From Lepidonotus clava (Eukaryota > Annelida > Polychaeta > Phyllodocida > Polynoidae): 64,000 nucleotides of DNA. Below the pieces are notes generated by a model. It was not told the DNA's origin. It saw only the letters and a program-made list of their open reading frames with translations, and ran no database searches. The DNA lies in contig OW387135.1 of NCBI GenBank assembly GCA_936440205.1, positions 37,612,792 to 37,676,791 on the forward strand, given 5' to 3'. The first letter of the stretch is position 1, and each line of letters begins with the position of its first letter. This document shows positions 35,001 through 47,000 of this stretch, piece after piece. The translations under genes and the position numbers were made by a program.

Positions 35001-38000
35001 CACAATTAGTCTCATGGTGTAGTTGAAGGGTTGTAGGGTGAATGGCCTCGAGTCATTTACAGTAAATAATTTTGACACTATGTCTATTTTCATTATAGTC
35101 ATGCACAGGCCGAATAAATGTAGTGATATGTGCAAGTCTCTAAAATCAGCCACAAATCAAGGATAACTCTTCATTGACATTTTTTACATGTTCTTGGTAA
35201 TCTTATAACCCACTGCGTAAAGGAATCACTACACCGAGACGAACCACCAGGTATCGGTAGTTACGTGTTTGAATGCGTGCGGCAAACTCGTCTATTATAT
35301 TTTCATATTAACCTACTGCTTGGTCATTACATAATACACAACATATTTATAAATTACAAAAACTAGCTCATAACTGACTTGAATGGACATTCACATACTC
35401 TTACAACACAATACCCATAAAAGATATGGTTTGAAAAGCGATTCGAGACAGCGTTTAACTAATACCCAAAGATGCTGTTCCTTCAAATCCCTTAAGGGTT
35501 TGGACACAAGGGAGTATGTACAAGTCTTCATGAATGGGATGAATGTATAATATTACACAACAAAAGAGATAATTATGATTGGGCATTGTCAACATGAATA
35601 TCAAACACCTAGTTGATTATTCACCATTTCTATTTAGAAGAACTAAGAACTGACATTTTTTGTCATTATATTTAGTTCACAACAAACTAAATTTATAAGA
35701 TATTATCTAAATTACTAGTATGTACAACTTTGCGTCAACAGAAAAAAATACTTCCTCTTGGCCACAGATATGTTTGGTTTATACTTTCAACATGAAATCA
35801 AAACTTTTACAAGACAAAGGATACTAGAAGGGCTAGACTGAACAGAAGATGCCTGTTCTACTGTATAACAACGAAAGGTAATGATTTTCCAAAACATTCA
35901 ATGTAGTACCGAGAAACAATATTCAAAGAGTACCATTATGTAACAGCATACGTATTTTCTTAGTACCCAGGTTCGTTTTATCAAGATCGCATCGTGAGCA
36001 AAAGTAATTATTGGTCGGAACATCTTTTACTATAAATTTATTTACTATTTTCAACGTGAGAACTATGATTAAGAATTATTCAGTGTATAGACAAATAACT
36101 ACATTTCAAAAGATGGGGATATTTACATAAGGTTGAACAAAGCTTACAAACGTGGATACATTTTCTCCTCACGATAAATCCATGATAGTTTACGTCCTTC
36201 TCTTTTAATTAACTCCTCCATATAGAGTTGCGTCCCCCAAACGGCCTTTGTGTGTAGTAGCCTTGTCATTCTATCTTATGCAGCCACAAATAATGTACAC
36301 GTTTATCAAATTTACCACATACAAGCAGTCAGTCCTCTGTGAGTCCAGTTTCTTTATTCACTGTGGGTGTTCGCATCATGAAGGGCACATCGTATACTTT
36401 ATATACTTTACTATAGTTGAATTTTACGCTACTATACTCTACTGCACGTACAACTGCATGAGATATAACTACGTGGACTGCTGCAATGCTCTGTCAAATT
36501 ATATGGAATGATCTTGGTGCGTCAAGATGTCATGATGTGTATAACCAGCGCCACATGAGTATAATAATGCATAATGACATTTACATTTACATAGTTGTAC
36601 GTGGATTATATATACATCATATATATGTTATCGGATGAAGAGATACACTGATTGGACACCTGGAGTACAAAGACTTGTACGCGAGGTACCTGGGATACCT
36701 CAGAAATGCTGATGGCGTAATAAACGGGGATGTTTTTCTTCGGATCGCTCTAGCCTCGCCTATTTATATTGAGCTGCCCGCATGCTTTAAGAACGGGTCG
36801 TACGTTCCTTCATTATATGTACATCTTTGACTTTTACTGCATAATTCTGGCCCAACATATCACCAGCGACATAAGTACATGACCAACTATAAGGAAAATG
36901 GTTTTCATCGACAATGGACAACCTACAGACTGGGGGTCTCTAAAACATTTCTTGGGGACATTAATAAGGTACAACAGAAACACCTTATTTGGCTGCCTGT
37001 GTCTGCTGAGGTGAGATCACAAAGGAGGGACAATTTAGAGATCAGGCATGAGCATCCTTGGTCAACATGTAGAATTGGTCTATATATTGTATTTCTTTCG
37101 AAATAAACAAGTATCCAAGAACATAGAAAATAGTAATAAGAAAAGGACTATCGAAGTTATTCAGGTATGGATGCTAGATTAATCTCAGTAAAATAAAAGT
37201 TCATCAATATTTGTAGTTGTATAGGCAACTAAACAGATTTCTCAGCAAATGAATAAAGAATATTATCAATCTTGTGTTTTTCTGTTTTTCTTTCGAACTG
37301 ATTATTCGGATCAATTTATATTCTAAACATAAATACTGGCGTGGGCTGTCTTCAGTGAGGTTATAACTCTCACGTCTGAAATTACTTTACCAACGTGCAA
37401 CTTGATGTTACTAATCAAATGCCAATAAGCGTGATAATCTTTAGATCTACGTTATAAAAAGCAATGTATACAAATCGGACAACCAACCGGTCAGCTAAGT
37501 CTCACATTATCATCGATCGACACCCTGTTTAAGATAGATAAACCTCTGAAGCCAAATATCAAAAGAGTGTATAGAGACCTTCCCATGTACCCACTGAATG
37601 TAATGTAAGATATTCTTGATAAACGGAGAAAGGGAAATCCATAACAAGCAATGTTTAAACCATTTTGCTTCTCGATTTTAGCACCTGTTGTGACCATGCG
37701 ATTTCAAGATGAAACGATGCCTAATAAGGTCTAGACAATGCTCATTAAGATTTCTACTGTCAATCATGAATTCAGCCTAATACATGAAGAACAGTCTAAT
37801 AAAACAACGTGCTACAGAACACTCCAATTGCACAAATGAAAGTGTCAGTAGTCTCCTAACCCAATGGGAAGGTCCTATACTATTGTTAATAACCTTTCAA
37901 TACAATCAGTCACAGTATGTATGACCACTTTGAGTTGTCTAGGTAGGACTAAACCAAGGTGACACGGGGCGAGCAGAGGTCCGTCCTGGCAGCAGTCGGC

Positions 38001-38048
38001 GGTGGAGATGACGTGACGGGAGGCTACAGCGTTCCGGTTGAGCTAGCA
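32071..38048. other. intergenic spacer, no gene seen
   Basis: AT-rich sequence between the convergent WBP1-like and AP1AR genes. Short open frames, including one of 96 codons at 33005-33295, lack recognisable domains and splice context. The part nearest 38048 is presumably the 3'UTR of AP1AR. Confidence 0.5.
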
Positions 38049-41000
38049 TCATCGGTCGGCCTCGTCGTCTGTGGTCTTGTCGCGGCTGAGGAGCGGCGTC
38101 TTGCTGGTGTCGGCTGAGGGCACGTCGTCGTGGTCCCACTCCAGATCAGTGTCGGTGGGGGGCCGCGTTGACCCGGGCTCCTTCAGCATGGTGAGCTTCA
38201 CCCCCAGCACCTCCAGGTTGTCCTCCGTGGGCGACTGGCCCTTCATCAGCGGCTGCATACCTGGAGGGGGGCAGAGAGGAGACATGGGGAGGCTTAGAGG
38301 TGTGGCACTGTCGTTTTACTTTGAGTATCTGTATCATTATTGATTAACTCGGAGGGCAGGGGATGTAAAGGAGGAGGCCATGCCAGCCAGGACAATGGAA
38401 TTAAATTGTTGTGGTTTGTAGTGCCGGGGCGTTGAGTAGGCAGGTTGCACCGACCGCGCCTTGGCTTTCGAAAGAACTTAGGAATTTGAAACTGAACTTT
38501 AATATCTGAGATAAAAATACATAAGTTTGTTCTCGTTCGTTTGAAATCCAAATAAGCACTTTTTCTTTTTAAGCAAGATAATGTAACATTCTTAATCTTA
38601 GCAAGAAAAGAATAACGAAGGCCAAACGGGAGGATATGTCCAGAATCTGTATTTTCTTATGATTGCGGATATCACCCATTCAAACCAACAAATTAATGAT
38701 GTTGACCCAAGTGTCATGCCGTCCTCATCCTTGATGTTAGCGCACTGTAGTGAATGAGCTCTCAAGAGCAATATCAAAAGCACATAGAGCCCCAGTGTCG
38801 TACTGTGACTAGACCATTAAACAACTTGCACACACACACACACACATACATCTCTCATCAAGCCACACAACACAATAACACATATTTACATAGACATATT
38901 TACAGTTCAAAGTACCGGTATAAAGGCATATTCTGTTTCTAGGTACACGTGTATAATCTCAAGATATAATGTTACGAAGGCAAGTATATGTTATTGTTAT
39001 GGTCATGTCGCAACGTGAATTTAGTGTAAGATCTAGTCCAGTAAAATTTCCCTGCAAAATCAGAATACAATAATATTACGAGAATAGTATTTTTAACCGC
39101 CTACTAGTTTCCGGTTGTTCTGTAGTTGGAAATATGCTAAATGATCTGTATACCTAATGGAAGGTTTATCAATTTGGATGTATAAGTAAAAACATAATCG
39201 GTGTTAATTTTCAAAAAAATGCCAACTTAATAAACTTAAACTTTAAAAGCTTGATTAAAGTATGACTAAGCAGTAACCAACTAGAAAGTGTTGTCTTACA
39301 TGATAGAATCCTTACTTTTTGGAAGGACAGAATTAGACTAGGATGGTTATTGTGAACTTACGTCAGAGGTGATGATATTACTAACTTAACATATGAACCT
39401 ATTATTAGTCTATCAACGCCTCTTTGGCCCCTTTCTTTCATATTTTTCTAACAAGAATGGGGGAGAAAGGTTACTGCTAATATCAGACTTGGGAGTTTGC
39501 TGGCACTAGTGGAAGTAGTCATTCAATATGTTAAACGATTCTATATGATATGGGGTAATAATTTATCACAATTTATTCTTGTTAGTTTGTTAGTTCCCAT
39601 GCAAAGCCATGCAATTCTGCCAATTTTGAGGGACTTTGCAGGTTATAGGATGTTCACTTCGTTGATATAAACACTGTAACCCTACCTTGTATCTAGTTCA
39701 ACTTCTTCTTCTGAGGAATCTAGATGGATGGTTAAAAAGACTTATAACTAAAAATAATGAAAACGGAAGGAACGGAAATACTGGGTAACAACTTAAGCAA
39801 ACGATAGACTGCAAACATGTCTCTTTAGATTTAAAGTAATTAGGATTTTAAAAATTAATTATGATCAGGTTTTTCAATTGTCAAATGTAAAACCTATTGA
39901 ATTGACCATCTTCCTACGAAAAACGTAACACAGTAACCTTTTGCTCACAAGACTTACACAAACAGGACATTTGAAAATTCAAAATAAAGACAAACAAATA
40001 AAATATGTTATGCAAAAAGTTGTAATTACAACCCCATACAGTGATTCCGTGTGGTCTATTGCAACGACTATCATCAGCGATCGCAGGGACGTTTTACATA
40101 ACGTCATAACCAAAAAGATAGTATTTTGCAAACGAAACATTTTTAATCTCAAGAACATGACATTTCTTTAAACCAAAGGTTGTTATTAACTAGTCTAATA
40201 AGATGAAATGGAAATGGTCACAATGCTGTCTTAAAGTTTAGCATTTAGCAGTATTTAAAGAAACCGAGCAGAATATCAAACCAGTTTGATATTCAATGTC
40301 GACCTTTCAGAAACTATCGTCACTGTCAAATAGCTAGTATACATCATGTGAGTAGTTTGGCAAGTCTGCTATAACCCCCGTCAACATGATCATGATGCCA
40401 TGTAATGGATGACCTTCTGCTAGTTCATATCATTTGCGATGTATTGAACAAGCCAACGGAAGTATCGGAAACCATTGTGAATCAATGTCGATCTATGCGG
40501 ATGCAGCATGGAACTGAACTAAATACTTAGACCGAACTTTTACAAATCCCACTGAAGAAAAGAGGCTACGTCAACAATGATCGAAGAGTGGTATGAATAC
40601 CACAGAGGCACCGTACATACGGTCTCTGATCCTTCTAGTGATACTACGAAGATAATCGTACACCAGACAAAAACTCAGGAAATTCCCTGAAATGACAATC
40701 TAGCCTCATATGTGAAAAAAACGCTCAAAGCATGGAACGACTGATCAAAGAATCATTGACAGCCATTTGAATCATTGACGTTATAGCTGTTATTTCAAAT
40801 TACGGTAAGAAAAGCTTGGAACCTTAAGAAGTATTTACTTCGATATCCCTAAAAGTCAAAGTTGGTATGATTAAAGCATGTCTCCAAGAGAGTGTGGAGG
40901 GGAAGGGAGGCCCTTCAAAGTCTAGTCACACACTCAGTGGATTAGCTGTTCAGGGCTCCAGTGCTTCTCAAACAACTCGGGGTACCTCATTAATCTCACT

Positions 41001-44000
41001 TGCCTCATGTCATATCTCATATTGATGAAACCGGGCAGTGACCTACATAACCATGGGATTCTCTGTGAGAGAGAAAACCATCGAATAATTCTGGGGTATT
41101 GTTAGCTAGTATCTGGTAGACTATACATCTAATTCCTTTAATTACTGCTTCTAATACGAACAAAAGTGATTATGTATTAAAAAGGTAAGTGTTTCAAAAA
41201 CGTAATTTGGATGACACTTGACGTTATAGCTGTTATTTATTAAATACACCCGCGTTCATGAATAAGTGCATCTATTATGTTGACCCAAACATAGCAGCAG
41301 AAGATTCGTATTAAACAGAACAAGGGTCGTCAGTTACTTTGAATTTGGCACTGATAAAAAGAAAGTTTTAAACGAAAAGTAACCTTGGGATTATTGCGTA
41401 GGCTTAGATTACTTACCAGCTAAATTAAAGTTCCGAGAGACGTTAATTACTTGGATCACCTATGACAAAAATTAGTTCACTAATTTGTGAAACCCAGTTC
41501 TAAATGGCGCAAAAGTAATAATCGTCTCTATTAATCTTGTAGCTAAAGGATACTATTAAAAAGTTGTAAAATAAATGAAACATACATGGTAAATTTAAGG
41601 GTCTTGGGTCACGCCTCTGGTGTTAGACTTATGCAAAAAGTGTAAAATAAACTCAGGAAAATCGGTACTAACACCTGAACTATTCAATCTTATCCCTAAC
41701 TGAATATGCCTGACGTTATCATGATACAGAGAGTTTTGATCTTCAATTATCTATAAAATGAACAAATACAAATGATAAGAATAATAATTAAGCGACGTCT
41801 TAAGAAATGGAAGGGTAAGTATTTCCATTTTAACTACTTTGAAAGATTGATTGTGGAATAAAATTCTTGCATAACGACAAAGAGGCGCAAACAAAACACA
41901 AACCGACACATGGCACGAATGAATATCACAAAACGGGACCACGGCACTTCCAAGCTATTGAGAGATATAAAGAAAATCCATCTCCTGTAATGGATAAATG
42001 AAACAACTTATCATGCAATACCTTGCTCGGAACTAGACCCATCTAGGTCAATTGATAACCTGTGCTTTGGAAGATACCTCCTTGTTCTCAAATAATAATC
42101 TGAAGGACAGTCAACCTTTTGTGGAGCTTTGTCGATAATAATGAACAGATATCGGTATGTACGTTTATAAAAACATCAGGCACCTGCCATAATACTACTA
42201 CCCTAAACTGATATAGACATTCTATATTTACGATGTTCCAAAAGTTCTCTGAGAGACAAGGAGGTAATCTACATGTTTTGATAAAATTATGGGCATCATG
42301 GGTGCTGTTGTAAATGGAGGGCATAAGATGCGTTTTTCCAATCAAAAGTTTATCTAAATTATTAAGTTTGTGATGAGAAGACATGGGTGTATGAAAAAAG
42401 AAAATATCACACAAACTACCAGTTTATCTTATAGAACTTTCGTTTGTTGCAACGTGTGCAGTGCAGTTTACACACTAAGAGAGAGGTATAAGAGGTCCAC
42501 AAATGGCATGGATAAAGCGAGCATTCCCAAGCAGACCATATGGAATCCACTGGGAATGGTCATTGGCATAAGCTACAATAAGCTAACGAGAAAGCCAATA
42601 TGCGTTTGTGAAGATCTGAACATTAGCTTATAAAGGATATATACCAGAAAACTTCTGACAGCGAGGGCGAAAACAAATATTATCCCAATCAGACCAGTAT
42701 AACTGCAATGAACATCTGGTCTAGTCATTCAAGATTGCATTCAGAAATGTAAAATAAAAACTTCTGCCATACATCAATTTTGTGTATGACATAAATCAAA
42801 TTGTTTCTTCATGAAAGTTAATGATACTCCGTCAAAACATATTTTTTATGAACAAATAATACAAGTAAGTACAAATAACGAATTTTGATACAGTTCAATT
42901 TCATAAATTTCTGAAGATGCGTTGGACATTATACATAGCATCATGAAAGACATACCACATATAGGATTGAGACTTAGGTCTGACTCATACGAAGCACAAA
43001 GGTAAATTATATAGGATGCCTATGGAGAATTTTAATGATCATATATCGTAATACGAAACAAACTAATCAAGAGTTAACAATTTGATAACATCATATAACA
43101 TCATCAACAGTCACACTTTCTCAAAAATATAACAATCAATTAGGCCTTATAACACGGAAAACTGCCAGCAATGAGTGTGTTTGGTGGTGGTAACAGTGGA
43201 CACAACGAGCAAACACATGACTAAACACTTTGACTGTAAAAACCAAAGACATGATTACACACTTTGGCTCTATAAGACGGCTCTCAGACTTATACGTCCT
43301 TTCTGTAATGAAGCACCTTGTGTTGCAATCGGTATTGTACAGAAGGGCTATATCTGGCAGACAGGCAGACCACTGTCTGCCAGTTCTTTAACCATTTGAC
43401 TGTCTTGGCGACAGTACACGGTACCCAGTCCTGGCGTTGTCCACTACTCTGAAGAAGGTGTCTCAGATGTCGGCTTTGTGAGTCTGGGGATTGGCAGGGT
43501 TCACAGAAACAGCTCTACCGGTACTACTGTTCAGGTGCAGAATCAAAAACTTATCGGGAAGGACTCGGTAAGATGGGAGTGATTGATATGACATAAGGGT
43601 ATCGATGGTAACTTAGTAAGAGCCTGTTGCACAGACAGATCTATAATATGCATCTAAACTGTAGGAGGAGCAACTGGATTGGTAAAAGATGATTTTCACG
43701 TCTCCGTGCTGACTATGTGGGGACATTATGACAAAGAGAGTTAAGTTAATTTGTAAAGTCGATCTCAAACGAGCCTCAGCAAGACCTACTTCAACAGACC
43801 GATCATATGTGGTTTCGAATTTCTCTATGTTCTTTTGATGAAAAGAACATACCGCATAGATAAAGACATAGTCCCAAGACTGGTCTTTGGTGAAGCTAAT
43901 TGGCTGCCATTTGGTTTAAGTGACATTAGCACATTATACCATATACAAATATTTAGAAGTAAAACATAGTTCTTGGTTGTATAAAGGCGGCCTATTGTAT

Positions 44001-47000
44001 TAAAGAAAGTGGGGATAATGACAATGATCTAGTCACATAAATCGCACTTATTCAACAGATACCATTACCGGAGGGATATGTCAGCTGACATTTGAAACAC
44101 CCTACGGAAAGTCCCACAAATTCAAGAGCATCTCTTCACCAAGAGGAGTCTGTTTATCCATTCACACTATTCAATGATTTTCACCGACCAAATGTGGAGG
44201 CGGGGGAGGGTACCTGAACTGCTTTCCTAAGTCTACTGAAGTAGCCTCAGTTACTCTGTAATTTTCCCCAAACAAATAGAGTGTGGGTGGGCGGGGAGTG
44301 GGCTTTATATGCTTTGTGTGCTCTCTCCAAATCTATTGAGGAAGCCTTGGTTATTTGGTGATTACCCTTGACCAAGTAAGCTGTGTAGCATGGGCGGAAG
44401 GGGAGGGGGCTGTAGCTACTGTCGGTTTCAACTCCAAGTCTATTTAGGAAGCATTGGTTACTCATGCATTATCCCAAACCCAATGAAATGGGTAGCGTGG
44501 ATGGGTAGGGAGGGTGCTGTAGCTGCTGTCTATTTCCAATTTAAGTATATTGAGGAAGCCTTGGTTTCTCAGTGATTAGCCCCACCAAAGTAAAGCTCGA
44601 AGTGTAGGTGGGTGGGGAGGGGGCCTTGCCTGCTTCATGTTCCCACTCTAAGTCTATTGAGCAAGCCTCAGTTACTCATAGATTATCACCCACCAAGTGG
44701 AGCGCCTGGTATGGGTGGGGGAGAGGGGGCCTTATCTGCTTGGTGTTCCCACTCTAAGTCTCAGTTACTCAGTGAAGCCTCAGTTACTCAGTGATTAGCC
44801 CCCACCAAGTGGAGCACGTAGGGTAGATGGGCAGGGGTGGGGCTTTAACTGCTACCCGTTCCCACGCCGAGTCTATTGAGGGAGCATCAGTTATTCGGTG
44901 GTTATCCCTCACCCATTGGAGTGGGAAGGGAGGGGCCTTACCTGCTTCGTGTTCCCACTCTAAGTCTATTGAGGAAGCCTCGGTGTGAGTCTGCTCGCCT
45001 TGCTCGCCTTTACTCATCTGAGTACTGCTACTCGTACTCTGCGCGTCAATTGGCACTGGCAAAATGAAAACATAAGAGTTACATGTGTAATTAATTAACA
45101 TCTAGATTTTGTCAGACATAAATGCATATAAAGGAAACGTGCGGAAACAGTCAAAGAGCCTGCTAAGTAGCTACATTCAGATGTATTACTGTTTCGTGGA
45201 TATAGGGGAAGTTTCCAAGAGGTGTTAATTTTTACATTACTGATCAATAAGGGTTGTATGGTCAGGTGAAAGGGACAAGAATATTAATAAGGTCTCACTG
45301 TATTTTATCTTCTTTAACAAACTCTGAATACTGACTGCCATGTCATTTGCCTTACCTTGAGAAGCCAGCACTCTCGTCCTGGCCGCTAAAGACCGGGCCT
45401 TGACACTTTCGAGGAACATTTCAAAGTCGTCCTCGCCGGTCCTGCAGTATAACAGAACAAGTTAAGCGGTCACGACCTTGTAGAGCATATATGCTCCAAA
45501 AAGAGGAGATCGCAGTATAAGACCATGGTAACAATTTGGACTGAGCGAACACAGCCCCTGCCCTAACCATGCCAGCATTTCACTCGCTGATGCAATACCA
45601 CCATCTAAAATCCCCACACATTGCCTCCCAGCATGCTCTAGTCAGTACAACAGTTTCTATACCCAACTTTCTGTACCTATTTCTCAGCCATGACTCACAA
45701 CAGCCCCTGCCCTAACCATGCCAGCATTTCACTCGCTGATGCAATACCACCATCCAAGATCCCTACACATTGCCTCCCAGCATGCTGTAGTCAGTACAAC
45801 ACTTTCTGTGCCCAACTTTCTGTGCCTATTTCTCAGCAATGACTCACACCATACCTTATTGGCTCTATTACAGGTTACACTTCACCATTATCAATACATA
45901 TCACCCAAAAAAAGTAAAATCTACTGATAATGCCAATCCGAGAAACACTTACAAACTTTCTCTTTTTTCAGCATGCAATCTGCTGATATCCAGCCTAGAA
46001 CAAACACCACCCCCCTTCATTAGTCACCACCAGTCTGTGGCCGCCGGCACCAAGCTGACCTCATCCCAAAATAAAGGTGACTCAGACCTCACGCTGCTCC
46101 CCATTACAAAAGAAAGGCGATCACTTACAGTGATCGCCTCTTCTAATATATATCAAATACGTGTAATCATTTAGACAACCATTTATAGTAGTACATATGC
46201 ACATTATCTTAATAGTCTGCACTTGGACTCTAGCTCCGGATCAAAGTGGATACTGATATCAGTTGTTTTTTTTCAACAATCTAACTCATTTACAATTTAA
46301 TTACGGTCAGACGCCATGATTCAATCAATGTTTTTTTGGTAACCAAATGGGCACACCTTGCCAAACAAGGCTAAAGCTGGTCAATATTGGAGAAAACATG
46401 GAGCAACAGCCCTTTCGCAGTAGCATCAGAGCCGGGGATACTGAGTCTCGTAAACAGACATTATTAGACATCCTAGACGGGCATGTTTTACACTGTAAGG
46501 AGTCTGGCAGGTTATGAGCACCGCCCCCTACATTATTAGCCGATTACTCACATGTCCCAGTCGTTCTCGTCCCCTAGCCAGGCGTTGGGCGCCGTGTTGG
46601 CGGGGCCGGTTCCCGAACTCGCCTTGAGCGCCAACTGCTTGCTGGCCTTAGCAGCACGTGCGGCCTCACGCTTGGCTTCATAGTACGCCTCCTCCTCCTG
46701 CCGCAGCTCCTCCTCCTGCCGCACCAGCTGCACACAACACAAACACGTGAGGAGTCAACACCTACAGCACTTACAGGTCACTTACAGGCTACTTACAGGC
46801 CACTTACAGAGCGTGGGCACTGATCAACAACCCACTTATAATAAGGTTCTTTTTTCACTCTAATTATGTTATTCTATCTCATTTCTGTTTGACTTGTTGT
46901 CTTTTAATTGGATTAATAAGAGAGCTCTATCATATAGGTTCCGTGCTTTAACATTATTTTTTTCGACTAATTCCTGGTAAGTTTTGGATGGAGCATTAAG

